37,894 nt of DNA from an uncultured Clostridia bacterium (GCA_944372325.1 CALVYR010000007.1:1-37894); one strand, 5' to 3'. Counted from the stretch's first letter, positions 1 through 9,547 are shown. Translations and numbers: made by a program. Notes: generated by a model not told the origin, from the sequence alone.

Positions 1-35
1 AACACTGCTGAAATTACTTTGGTTTTCTTTCTCAT
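1..35 (-). CDS. 5' end of an off-edge gene, probably secreted protein
   Basis: An ATG at 35-33 on the minus strand follows a good GGAGGT ribosome site at about 41-46 and opens a frame reading MRKKTKVISAV before the window ends. Only 11 residues are visible, so no function can be given. The basic start followed by hydrophobic residues resembles the signal-peptide starts of the secreted proteins at 15042 and 29412, which makes an exported protein the best guess. The gap of about 180 bases to mnmA suggests its own promoter. One candidate is TTTACA-N17-TAACAT in the gap, which is weak. Confidence 0.5.
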   Translation of the reverse strand, partial: MRKKTKVISAV

Positions 36-215
36 TTCTTACCTCCCCAATATAATTTCTTATCAATATTGTTTTAATTCTTTATTTTTTTATACTAGCC
101 TACATTCTGTAACTATGTTAACAAAATTTGTTTAAAATGTAAAATGATTTTTATAAATATGTTTTATGCCTATCTCATGCATAGTGGCCTGCTATTTTCT
201 ATAACTGTAAACTAT

Positions 216-1903
<1,688 letters not shown>

Positions 1904-1911
1904 TCTATAAG

Positions 1912-1940
1912 AGTTTAAATATTTTTTTTCTTTTTGTCAA
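1912..1940 (-). promoter_or_regulatory. Promoter of TM2-mnmA, leaderless geometry
   Basis: On the minus strand a perfect -35 TTGACA (1940-1935), a 17-base spacer and TAAACT (1917-1912) are followed by eight bases and then the ATG at 1903. Transcription would start one or two bases from the start codon. The -35 shares bases with a divergent plus-strand promoter. Confidence 0.7.
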
Positions 1941-1963
1941 GTAAAAAGAATGTTGCGTACAAT
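1934..1963 (+). promoter_or_regulatory. Promoter of the small Cys/Pro-rich gene
   Basis: TTGTCA (1934-1939), an 18-base spacer and TACAAT (1958-1963) lie just ahead of the AGGAGGAG ribosome site and the ATG at 1981. The -35 overlaps the -35 of the divergent TM2 promoter. RNA polymerase could probably occupy only one of the two at a time. Confidence 0.5.
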
Positions 1964-1980
1964 GAAATAGGAGGAGAGTT

Positions 1981-2247
1981 ATGAATTACGATTATTACAA
2001 CCCTTTTACATCACCAAGGCGAAACCATTGTAAGCCTTCTTATAGTCCACCATGTGCCCCTTGGCAAAATATGCCACCAAATACTGGATGCGATTTTTGT
2101 GACAATCCATTCTTTGAACCCCAGAAACCTTGTGCACCTTGGATTCAACCACCTTGTAAAAATTTGCCACAAAAAAATTGTGGAAACTCTAATTTAATGT
2201 GGCTTTTAAGTGGAATAATGATAGGAAAATTACTTGATGATTGTTAA
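1981..2247 (+). CDS. Small Cys/Pro-rich protein of unknown function
   Basis: This is an 88-aa protein with nine cysteines and many prolines. It has two similar units (PCAPWQNMPP and PCAPWIQPPC) and a hydrophobic C-terminal stretch, LMWLLSGIMIGKLL. A very strong AGGAGGAG site sits seven bases before the ATG, and a terminator overlaps the stop. It therefore looks like a genuine single-gene unit. I do not recognise a family. Small Cys-rich proteins with a short hydrophobic tail occur among spore-coat and membrane-associated proteins of Clostridia, which is only an analogy. The stand-alone gene at 24656 has a similar layout. Confidence 0.65.
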   Translation: MNYDYYNPFTSPRRNHCKPSYSPPCAPWQNMPPNTGCDFCDNPFFEPQKPCAPWIQPPCKNLPQKNCGNSNLMWLLSGIMIGKLLDDC

Positions 2248-2274
2248 AAAAACTTGGGCAACCCAAGTTTTTTT
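2246..2274. terminator. Bidirectional intrinsic terminator
   Basis: A perfect 13-bp stem (2246-2258 with 2262-2274) has A-runs and T-runs on its two sides and a CAA loop. It serves the plus gene ending at 2247 and overlaps the stop codon of the minus Mur ligase gene ending at 2273. Confidence 0.9.
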
Positions 2275-3913
2275 AAGTATAATTATCTGGAAGATCGTTT
2301 TCAAAAAGTACAACATAATTTTTATCTGGAGTAATTAATTCTCCCAATTTTTGTTTGGCTAGTTTTAAAGTATCCACTAAAAATATGTTTTCTTTAGGTA
2401 TTTTTGTGTTTTCTAAGCCTTTTTTAAGCGCCTCTTGGTTTACCTTGTTTACAAGTATAACATAGTCGCAAACCTCACCTAGTTGGGAGCCAAAATTTTC
2501 ATTTACTTTAAACTCTTCTGTTCCCATTTCAACCATGCCAGGCGTTATGCAAATTTTAACGCTATCTTTAAAGCTTGAGAGCACCTCCACTGCCGCAGTA
2601 GAACCTTCCACGCTTGAATTAAAGGCATCATCTAAAACTGTTATATTTTGATTTCTTATAACCTCTAACCTATGTGCAACAGGTTGTAATTCAGAAATAG
2701 CTCTTGCTATTCCTTCTAAACTCACACCAAGTTTTAAAGCAAGGGTTGCGCTGAGTAAAATATTTTCTAAGTTATGCTTACCTATCAAATTGCAAGTGCA
2801 TTTTTTACGCTTGTTTTTATATTCTAATTCAAATGTCATTCCATTTGAAGTTATTTCAGTGTTCCTTACTTTTAGTTCGCTATTTTCACCAAAGCCAGCT
2901 AAAAATTTATTTTTTAATTTACATTCCTCGTAAAGCTCTTTTGAACCCTCATTTTCCATATTAAAAACTACATTTGCATTCTCTGGCAAAGATAAAACTA
3001 ATTCATTTTTAGTTTTTTTAATATTTTCCACGCTTCCAAAAGTTTCTAAGTGCTGACTGCCAATTCCAGTTATAATTGCATGCTGTGGATGAATGATGTT
3101 GCATAGATAAGCTATATCTCCCACCTGTTTTGCACCCATTTCAGCAATTAAAATATGGTTTTCTGGCTTTAAATATTTTAATACAACTTTTGTAAGTCCC
3201 ATTGGAGTGTTGAAACTATGCGGACTCATGCACACATTATATTTTTCGTTTAGCATATCAAAAAGTATGTGTTTTACACTAGTTTTACCATAACTTCCCG
3301 TTATGCCAATTCGAATTAAATCTGGACGCTTTGCAAGCTTTGCCTTTGCTTTTCTAATATAGCTCCATCTAATAAAGCTCTCAAGAGGAAGCATAATAAA
3401 GTGAGAAAGTGGAACTAAAATTGGAAGTAATAGCGGAGTAAGCACAACTACACCAAATTTTATAAACCAAAGCCATTCAGTGCAAACCCAAATTAGTACA
3501 AAGGTTATGCCTAAACAAAGAATAAACAAGCAGGAAATTAGCCTTGCCATTCTTCTCGTCTGCGCAAGAGGCGTTTTTTGTGGTGCGTTTACCATTTTTA
3601 TGATGAAATATATTGAAAAATAGATATAAAATATCAAACCTAAGTAGGAATAAATTGAGTCTTGATGATAGACATCAAAAAGTGCATTTGTAACTAAAAC
3701 GCAAGCAAGGCTTAAAAAACTAAGCATTGCTAATCTTGAAATATATTTTGCTTTTGTATCTTTAAGCCAAACATTATAGCCTTTAATTTTATATCCAGAT
3801 AGCTGTAAAATTTGCAAGAATTTACCCGCTATTAAACATAAAAGCGCAGCATTTGCTATGCTTATAAAGAAAGCTAATATAAAATGTATGTTTCCTAAAT
3901 CAAAGAAATCCAA
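2273..3913 (-). CDS. Membrane-anchored MurF-type Mur ligase
   Basis: This ATP-dependent Mur ligase of 546 aa most resembles MurF, which adds D-Ala-D-Ala to the peptidoglycan precursor. About 180 N-terminal residues form several membrane helices. The ligase core follows: P-loop GSYGKTS (near residue 206), AEMGAKQVGDI, GSQHLETFGS with the downstream KTKNEL lysine, and DDAFNSS in place of MurF's DAYNANP. Ordinary MurF is soluble and about 450 aa, so this is a distinct subfamily whose exact substrate is inferred. I chose the TTG at 3913. A GGAGG inside the last codons of the upstream hydrolase lies five bases before it, with one base between that gene's stop and this start. A more upstream in-frame TTG at 3937 lacks such a site. 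Confidence 0.8.
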   Translation of the reverse strand: MDFFDLGNIHFILAFFISIANAALLCLIAGKFLQILQLSGYKIKGYNVWLKDTKAKYISRLAMLSFLSLACVLVTNALFDVYHQDSIYSYLGLIFYIYFSIYFIIKMVNAPQKTPLAQTRRMARLISCLFILCLGITFVLIWVCTEWLWFIKFGVVVLTPLLLPILVPLSHFIMLPLESFIRWSYIRKAKAKLAKRPDLIRIGITGSYGKTSVKHILFDMLNEKYNVCMSPHSFNTPMGLTKVVLKYLKPENHILIAEMGAKQVGDIAYLCNIIHPQHAIITGIGSQHLETFGSVENIKKTKNELVLSLPENANVVFNMENEGSKELYEECKLKNKFLAGFGENSELKVRNTEITSNGMTFELEYKNKRKKCTCNLIGKHNLENILLSATLALKLGVSLEGIARAISELQPVAHRLEVIRNQNITVLDDAFNSSVEGSTAAVEVLSSFKDSVKICITPGMVEMGTEEFKVNENFGSQLGEVCDYVILVNKVNQEALKKGLENTKIPKENIFLVDTLKLAKQKLGELITPDKNYVVLFENDLPDNYT

Positions 3914-3914
3914 G

Positions 3915-4631
3915 CTATCCTCCAATAAAATTTTCAACTAATGGCTTAAACTCGTAAAAATTATCAAGATATGAAAAGTGTCCTGCATTTTTTAAAACTA
4001 TAAATTTACTTCCCTTTATTAGTTTACTTAAACGCTTTCCCATATATACAGAGGTGTCCTTATCGTTTTCACCATAGATTATAAGAGTAGGAAGTTTTAA
4101 AGTTTTAGCCTCAGGCTTTAAACTTCTATTTACTATTTTAACAAAACACTTTTTCATATGAGGTGATAATGCGTTATAGTCCGTAGAGCCAAAATTAAAG
4201 TAAAAGCCAAAACTTTTAGCCAATTTATAAAACGCAACTTTTAAGCGCTTTATAAAACTTTTTTTAGGTTTTAACCCTGCGCTGTCTATAAGCACAAGTT
4301 TTCCTACCATATCAGTATAAACGCTTGAGAAATAAATTGCAACTCTACCGCCAAAAGAATGCGAAATAATATCAAATTTTTGTATTTTTTCTTTGTCTAG
4401 CACCTCTTTTAGCGCTCTGGCGTATTCCTCAACGCCCCAAACCGTTTTAGGCTCAGTGCTTTTTCCAAACGGAGGAAAGTCTACAATTAAGCATTTCTTT
4501 CCAAGTTTTAAATTTTCTGCCACATACTTAAAACTCTCTATGCTTCCGCCCCAGCCGTGCAAAAACACAACATAAGAGCTTCCCTCGCCCAAAACTATGT
4601 AATTTACATTTGTTCCATCAAAAACTTTCAC
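3915..4631 (-). CDS. Alpha/beta hydrolase
   Basis: The 238-aa single-domain alpha/beta hydrolase has the oxyanion-hole turn HGWGG (residues 25-29), the nucleophile elbow SHSFGG with Ser92, Asp190 in YGENDKD and His218 in NAGHFS. The triad is therefore complete and the enzyme should be active. The substrate is unknown. Its last two glycine codons supply the ribosome site of the Mur ligase that follows, so the two proteins are made in a coupled way, and a cell-envelope substrate is a reasonable inference. The start is a GTG with no clear ribosome site, so the N-terminus is less certain. Confidence 0.8.
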   Translation of the reverse strand: MKVFDGTNVNYIVLGEGSSYVVFLHGWGGSIESFKYVAENLKLGKKCLIVDFPPFGKSTEPKTVWGVEEYARALKEVLDKEKIQKFDIISHSFGGRVAIYFSSVYTDMVGKLVLIDSAGLKPKKSFIKRLKVAFYKLAKSFGFYFNFGSTDYNALSPHMKKCFVKIVNRSLKPEAKTLKLPTLIIYGENDKDTSVYMGKRLSKLIKGSKFIVLKNAGHFSYLDNFYEFKPLVENFIGG

Positions 4632-4666
4632 ATAAAATATTTATGAAAGTTAAAGAAATTTTGCCT

Positions 4667-5704
4667 TTACACTTCTAGCCTTAAAATTAAAGCATCGTTA
4701 CCATTTTTATAATATTTTTTTCTAACGGCTATCTGTTTAAAGCCCAGCTTTTGATAAAGTGATATAGCTCGCGCGTTTTCAGCATCAACTTCAAGCCATA
4801 AATTTACAATGCCGTCCGCTTTTGCCTTTTCAATAACTTTTTCTATAAGTTTTGTAGCGTAACCCTTATTTTTAACTGAGCTAGCTATATTTAAAATATT
4901 ATACTCCCTGCCGTTTTCGCCTTCGCATTCCAGCACATTTATAAAGGAAAGCACTCTGCCGTTTTCTGTAACACAGTAAGAAAACCTGTTGGGTTCAATT
5001 AGCTCTTCTTCAAACATCTTAAAGCTCCAACTGCTAGAGCCAAACTCTGCTTTAGAAATTTCATACACATCGTTTAAATATCTTTGAGAAAGCTTTTCTA
5101 CTCTTTCACCTTGTAAGTTTTCCTCAGCCTGAGATTTTCTTAAATATAGAGGTTCAAGCTCGGAAGATAAAACAAATTCCTTTTTCTCTACCTTTTCCTT
5201 GCAAAGTTCAAGAAAGGTTTGGCTGGACACTTCAACCTTATGTTTAACAAAATCTAGGTTTTCCGATTTCAGCCCAACTGTTACTTTTGATTTTACATCC
5301 GCCGTCAAATATGGAGCTTTTGTCATTTTACCATCTTTAAAATCTGCAACAAAAAATCTTCCGCTCAACGCATTTAAAACAGTTTTAAATTCCCCACTGC
5401 CATATTCTTTAGCGATAAGTCCCATCGAGTTTACTTTAACAAATTTTAGTTTGATATTTGAAGCACTAAAGCCCTTTACAATAGATAAACCTACTCTTAT
5501 GCCAGTAAAAGAGCCTGGCCCTATATTTACACAAATCACATCTAAATCTTTTGGCAAAAGGTTAAAACTAGAAAGCATTTTTTCTATTTCAGGCAATGTG
5601 CTTTCACTATGTTTTGAAGTTAAAGTAGAGAGTTTTTCCCCATTTGAAGTGCTTAAAGCAATATTTGCAGTTTGAAAGGCTGTGTTTATACATAAAATGT
5701 TCAT
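4667..5704 (-). CDS. tsaB-rimI: TsaB-RimI fusion protein
   Basis: One 345-aa chain joins two enzymes. Residues 1 to about 195 are TsaB, the non-catalytic partner of TsaD and TsaE in making N6-threonylcarbamoyl-adenosine at A37 of ANN-decoding tRNAs; GPGSFTGIRVGL is at 62-73. Residues from about 205 to the end are a GNAT acetyltransferase of the RimI type, with the acetyl-CoA motif KNKGYATKL around 278-286 and the closing YxKxGF-like LYQKLGF. In many Firmicutes these are neighbouring genes, and here they are fused. The ATG overlaps the stop of tsaE (ATGA). tsaD is not in the window. Confidence 0.92.
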   Translation of the reverse strand: MNILCINTAFQTANIALSTSNGEKLSTLTSKHSESTLPEIEKMLSSFNLLPKDLDVICVNIGPGSFTGIRVGLSIVKGFSASNIKLKFVKVNSMGLIAKEYGSGEFKTVLNALSGRFFVADFKDGKMTKAPYLTADVKSKVTVGLKSENLDFVKHKVEVSSQTFLELCKEKVEKKEFVLSSELEPLYLRKSQAEENLQGERVEKLSQRYLNDVYEISKAEFGSSSWSFKMFEEELIEPNRFSYCVTENGRVLSFINVLECEGENGREYNILNIASSVKNKGYATKLIEKVIEKAKADGIVNLWLEVDAENARAISLYQKLGFKQIAVRKKYYKNGNDALILRLEV

Positions 5705-6141
5705 ACTAACCCCTTTGGCTCTACAGAAATTTCTCTTTCATCGTCCACTAGCTTTGTAATTGTAACCTCGAAATGTCTTTCAGGAAGAAGCCCCTTTGTA
5801 TTTTCAGCCCATTCTACTAAACTAGCACCCTTTAAGGTAGTTAAATCAAAATATTCACCAAAGCCAAGTTCTAAGGCCTCATCTAAAGAGCCAAGCCTAT
5901 ACATATCAAAATGGTATAGTGGTTTTCTGCCTGAGGTGTATTCATTCATTATAGTAAAAGTTGGGCTTGTGATATTTTCAGTTATATCCAGTCCGCGCGC
6001 AAAACCCTTTGTAAAGGTTGTTTTACCCGCGCCCAAATCGCCAACTAGTGAAATGACGGCGGGATATCCCAAAGAGCGCGCCAACTTTTCTGCAACATTC
6101 ATTGTTTCTTCTGGTGAAGATGTTTTTACTTTTAATTTCAT
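5701..6141 (-). CDS. tsaE: tRNA t6A ATPase TsaE
   Basis: The 146-aa TsaE is the ATPase that drives turnover of the TsaB-TsaD complex in t6A synthesis. The P-loop GDLGAGKT is at residues 34-41, followed by SPTFTIMNEY and the YHFDMYRL motif typical of the family. AAGGGA precedes the ATG. The stop codon overlaps the start of the tsaB-rimI fusion, which matches the physical partnership of the products. A 59-base gap separates it from deoA upstream. It holds no convincing promoter, so it is probably read through from the upstream operon. Confidence 0.95.
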   Translation of the reverse strand: MKLKVKTSSPEETMNVAEKLARSLGYPAVISLVGDLGAGKTTFTKGFARGLDITENITSPTFTIMNEYTSGRKPLYHFDMYRLGSLDEALELGFGEYFDLTTLKGASLVEWAENTKGLLPERHFEVTITKLVDDEREISVEPKGLV

Positions 6142-6200
6142 AATTTCCCTTTTAATATTTTCTACTGCTTATTTTTTTAATTTACCAAGTTTAAATTCTG

Positions 6201-7457
6201 TTATTTTAAAATATCATAAATTAAAGGTAAATGATTAGTTTTTGTTTTTGAAATTTCTATACAATCTAAATATTTTCTATAGAACATTTCAAAATATTTT
6301 TTTGGTGCGTAAATTCTTATAATTTCCTCTCCTAGCCCAATTTTATCTCCAACTTTTTTTAAAATGCTTACACCTTTACAGCCTTTTATTCTACAAAGTT
6401 CGTGAGTTAATTCTCCCAGTTCTTTTGTTTTAACGCTCTTTATGTATCCAGAGGTCTCACTATTTACAGAGATATATTCAAGTTTTTCCTTTTTAAATAA
6501 ATCTAAATTGCCACCTTGAGCCAACACCATTTCCTTTAATTTTTCATAGGCTAACCCCTCGGAAACAGATGCATCCACCTTTTTAGTTGCCAAATTTAAA
6601 CTTATATTTTCTTTCATGCTTACAAGCAGACTTGCTATAGTTTTACTAAGTGTTAAAAGCCTACTTTCTTTTCCCTCTTTTAAGGAAGATATAACCTCCT
6701 TAACTTCCATAAAGTTACCAATATTATTTCCAAGCGGTTGATTCATATCTGAAACCACAGCGCAGGCAAAAACTTTATTTTTCCTTAAAATTTTCACCAT
6801 TAATTTAGCGAGTTTTTTTGCCTCAACTAAATTATCCATAAATGCGCCCTCACCATATTTTACATCTAAAACTATCACTTTAGCGCCACTAGCAAGCTTT
6901 TTACTTACTATTGAAGAGGCAATAAGTGGCAAACTTGCAACCGTGTTTGTTCTATCTCTGAGAGCATATATCTTTTTATCTGCTGGCACAAGATCTTCTG
7001 TCTGACACAAAATAACCGCTCCAACTTTATTTGCAATTTGTTTTGCTTCTTCTAAACTTAAACTTGTGTTTGCACTAAAAGTTTCAAACTTATCTATAGT
7101 GCCACCAGTAAAACCCAAACTTCTTCCGCTCATTTTTACCATCTTTAAGCCAAGACTTGCAAGAATTGGGGCAAGAATAAGAGTTGTCGAATCGCTCACT
7201 CCCCCGCTTGAGTGTTTATCTAAACAAATGCCAATATCAGAAAGGTCTATTCTTTTACCAGAATTTAGCATTGAAGTTGTGAGTTTTATAGTTTCTCCTT
7301 CCTTCATTCCCTTAGCGCAGATTGCTTTTAAAAGCTCCGTCATTACTTCATCGCTAATTTCACCTTTTGTGTAACCGTTTACAAAAAAGTCAATTTCCTT
7401 TTTTGTAAGAGTTTTCCCCTTTGTTTTCTTCCTTATTATTTTTTCTATAGTTATCAT
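6201..7457 (-). CDS. deoA: Pyrimidine-nucleoside/thymidine phosphorylase
   Basis: The product (418 aa) splits thymidine or uridine with phosphate to the base and (deoxy)ribose-1-phosphate. The family signature is present as SGRSLGFTGGTIDKFE, with KHSSGGVSDSTTL and DVKYGEGAFM also clear. The usual signature has His where this protein has Phe (GHTGGT to GFTGGT), confirmed in the DNA as GGT TTT. I use the ATG at 7457, seven bases after AAGAGG, not the TTG two codons upstream. The gene starts 68 bases inside the end of the PAP2 gene, so they are coupled. Whether it is thymidine-specific cannot be read. Confidence 0.88.
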   Translation of the reverse strand: MITIEKIIRKKTKGKTLTKKEIDFFVNGYTKGEISDEVMTELLKAICAKGMKEGETIKLTTSMLNSGKRIDLSDIGICLDKHSSGGVSDSTTLILAPILASLGLKMVKMSGRSLGFTGGTIDKFETFSANTSLSLEEAKQIANKVGAVILCQTEDLVPADKKIYALRDRTNTVASLPLIASSIVSKKLASGAKVIVLDVKYGEGAFMDNLVEAKKLAKLMVKILRKNKVFACAVVSDMNQPLGNNIGNFMEVKEVISSLKEGKESRLLTLSKTIASLLVSMKENISLNLATKKVDASVSEGLAYEKLKEMVLAQGGNLDLFKKEKLEYISVNSETSGYIKSVKTKELGELTHELCRIKGCKGVSILKKVGDKIGLGEEIIRIYAPKKYFEMFYRKYLDCIEISKTKTNHLPLIYDILK

Positions 7458-8025
7458 AACCAAACCTCTTATCTAAAATTGTAAACAAGTAAATTCCAAG
7501 AACTGAAAAAGCTAGAGCCAAGAAAAAGCCAACTATAACATCGGATATAAAATGTTGCCCTAAATACATTCTTGAAATTCCAACAAGCACTAAAAACAAG
7601 GCTAGCACTGACGCCAAAGATATTTTTAACGCTCTATTCTTTGAGTAATAGTATACACTAAAAAATATAAATGCGCAAATGATTGTTGCACTTAATGTAT
7701 GTCCGCTTGGCATGCTCTGACCGCTTGCATGAAGCATGTCTATAATAGACACATCCACCTCATAAGGTCTTGGACGATTTATTAGAGCCTTTAAAAGTGT
7801 GTTAATTAAAATGCTTAAGCCATATGTAACACCAAATGAAAGAGTAAATAGACAAAAGCTAGTAGAACTATTATTTTTTTTCATTTTTACTATAAGCAAA
7901 ATAAAAAAAATTGCAAATGTGATTAAAAAGCCTTTATACGAAGCAAGTTCACTTACAAAAATGAAAATAAAATCGTAAAAAGGATTTGATGCACTTTGCA
8001 AAAATTTTATTATACTAATTTCCAC
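7390..8025 (-). CDS. PAP2-family membrane phosphatase
   Basis: This is a 211-aa membrane protein with the three acid-phosphatase motifs in order: K79-x6-RP, PSGH at 106-109, and SR-x5-H-x3-D at 151-162. About five or six hydrophobic segments surround them. PAP2 enzymes of this kind remove phosphate from lipid substrates such as undecaprenyl pyrophosphate or phosphatidyl-glycerophosphate, and which one applies here is not visible. The basic Asn/Lys/Glu tail overlaps deoA. The start is GTG with no ribosome site. A promoter ends six bases before it, so this is likely a leaderless first gene of the operon down to the Mur ligase. Confidence 0.87.
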   Translation of the reverse strand: MEISIIKFLQSASNPFYDFIFIFVSELASYKGFLITFAIFFILLIVKMKKNNSSTSFCLFTLSFGVTYGLSILINTLLKALINRPRPYEVDVSIIDMLHASGQSMPSGHTLSATIICAFIFFSVYYYSKNRALKISLASVLALFLVLVGISRMYLGQHFISDVIVGFFLALAFSVLGIYLFTILDKRFGYDNYRKNNKEENKGENSYKKGN

Positions 8026-8031
8026 TTTTTT

Positions 8032-8060
8032 AGTTTATCAAAAAAGAGAAAAATAATCAA
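8032..8060 (-). promoter_or_regulatory. Promoter of the PAP2-to-Mur-ligase operon, leaderless
   Basis: TTGATT (8060-8055), a 17-base spacer and TAAACT (8037-8032) are followed by six A residues and the GTG at 8025. The predicted first base of the mRNA is at or next to the start codon. The -10 is the same hexamer as in the TM2 promoter. Confidence 0.6.
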
Positions 8061-8065
8061 TTAAT

Positions 8066-8653
8066 TTAATTATCTTGTAGTTGCAACATTACATACCCTT
8101 GTGGATATCCACAAAGTGGGCAAGTTTTCCAAGCATTTTTAGAGGTATGTTCATGCCCACAATTTGAGCATTTCCACTTCACCTCTTCATTAGAAGCATA
8201 GAGGACACTATTTTGATACATTTCATCAATTTCTGAAAGTTGTTTAAAATGGCATTCCTCCACCATGGCTACAAGCTCAAAACTATCTGCAATATCTGGA
8301 TATCCCTCATCTCTGGCAACCTTTGCAAAAGATGGATATATATTTTTGCTTTCACTAAGTTCTGCACCAGCGGAATCTTTAATTGAACCTTTAAGCTCGT
8401 AATTATAAAACGGATAGCCAGCACAGATATCTATGTTTGTTTCTCCGCCTTTAGAGTTCTTTAGTAGATGATCATAAAAAACGCTAGCATGTGCCATCTC
8501 GTTTTTTGCAAGAGTTTTAAAAAGGTCTGCTATATAAGAAAAGCCATCTGCCGTTGCTTGCTTTGCAATGTATTGATATCTTGCTCCGTCTAAACATTCA
8601 CCTGTAAACGCTCTTGCCAAATTTGTTTTTGTTCTAGATTTATTAAAATCCAT
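8066..8653 (-). CDS. rbr: Rubrerythrin
   Basis: The 195-aa rubrerythrin is a non-haem di-iron peroxidase used by anaerobes to remove hydrogen peroxide. The four-helix ferritin-like part shows E19, E52-x2-H55 (NEMAH), E116 and the EECH motif. The C-terminal rubredoxin-like knuckles are C162/C165 and C178/C181 (CSNCG, CPLCG). The length matches the classical form. A GGAGG lies seven bases before the ATG. It is divergent from the CYTH-like gene, and I see no PerR-type operator that I would defend. Confidence 0.95.
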   Translation of the reverse strand: MDFNKSRTKTNLARAFTGECLDGARYQYIAKQATADGFSYIADLFKTLAKNEMAHASVFYDHLLKNSKGGETNIDICAGYPFYNYELKGSIKDSAGAELSESKNIYPSFAKVARDEGYPDIADSFELVAMVEECHFKQLSEIDEMYQNSVLYASNEEVKWKCSNCGHEHTSKNAWKTCPLCGYPQGYVMLQLQDN

Positions 8654-8725
8654 AATTTTCCTCCCATAAAAATATTGACAGAAAAAAATTATTTTAAACT
8701 AACTTTTAATTTTATTTAAATTTAT

Positions 8726-8754
8726 TTGATTTTTTTTATATTTTTATTTATCAT
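8726..8754 (+). promoter_or_regulatory. Promoter of the CYTH-like gene
   Basis: TTGATT (8726-8731), a 17-base spacer and TATCAT (8749-8754) place the start of transcription near 8761. The leader would be only about 13 bases and would begin at the GAGG ribosome site. Confidence 0.5.
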
Positions 8755-8773
8755 ATGTATGAGGTTTTAGATT

Positions 8774-9547
8774 ATGGGAGAATTTGTAGCTAAATATAAT
8801 TGGAATAGAAAACATTATATTGCCATAACAAAAAAGGCTTTTAACAAGCTTCTTTCTTTTGGTGCAAGCCTAAGAGCATACACCTTAAGGCCAACTGGAC
8901 GAAACTTAAGTACAATTACTTACTACGATACGCCAGAAAATCTATTACAGCGCACAGGTATATTATTTTATAAGACCTCAGAGAATGGAAAATGTTTTTT
9001 TAAACTTGAAAAACTTTCATTTTTACCTAAAACATTAAAAAAGAATGATGAACAAATTTTTGTTCATGAAATTTCTCAGCGCGACACTCCTGAAGAGCAT
9101 TCGCTATATTTAATAGATGCCATTACAAGCATGTTCTCCACCCAGTTTAGAATTGACCTTGAAAATGTAATAAAATCTGTAAGGCCAAAACTTGTAATTG
9201 AAATAAGGGCCGATGTCTATAAAGTGTATGGTGGCACAGGCTTTAAATGTGATATGGCACTAGAGAATGTTGTATACAGAAATTTTGAAACAAAAAGAAA
9301 AGTTAAATGTAAAGAGGTTACTTTCACGCTAGATAGCCCACAACAATTTAGAAAAAATTATGATGAATTTTTAGCTCTTGTAAACAAACATTGCAAAGAT
9401 ATAGTTGAAATGAACGAATCTAGATATGAACACGCTAAAAATCTTACCAAACCTATAACGCCTGTTGATAAAAAGAATTTTCAAAATTATAAAAAGCAAA
9501 AGGAAAAGGAAACTAAGCGTAGACCAGAAGATATTATTGAAGGTTAA
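8774..9547 (+). CDS. CYTH-like domain protein of unknown function
   Basis: The 257-aa product looks like a CYTH/triphosphate-tunnel fold. An early basic strand is followed by TITYYDTPENLLQRTGI (compare the YFDTPD...L...G of CYTH proteins), a KLEK strand, then EIRADVYKVYGG and the paired KCDMALENVVYR and CKEVTFTLDS strands. The N-terminal ExExK signature of active CYTH enzymes is not evident; the region reads KYNWNRKHYIAI. It may be a relative of polyphosphate-polymerase-type tunnels or a non-catalytic binder. The tail after residue 225 is Lys-rich and probably disordered. Its TAA overlaps the TAA of convergent yqfD, leaving no room for a terminator. Confidence 0.5.
   Translation: MGEFVAKYNWNRKHYIAITKKAFNKLLSFGASLRAYTLRPTGRNLSTITYYDTPENLLQRTGILFYKTSENGKCFFKLEKLSFLPKTLKKNDEQIFVHEISQRDTPEEHSLYLIDAITSMFSTQFRIDLENVIKSVRPKLVIEIRADVYKVYGGTGFKCDMALENVVYRNFETKRKVKCKEVTFTLDSPQQFRKNYDEFLALVNKHCKDIVEMNESRYEHAKNLTKPITPVDKKNFQNYKKQKEKETKRRPEDIIEG

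Noticed and set aside
3914..3937. Upstream TTG start at 3937 for the Mur ligase
   Set aside because: It gives a 23-base overlap with no ribosome site, while the TTG at 3913 is preceded by GGAGG at the right distance.
5199..5675. 158-aa plus-strand frame inside tsaB-rimI
   Set aside because: It is a shadow of a well-conserved gene, with no ribosome site and no family resemblance.
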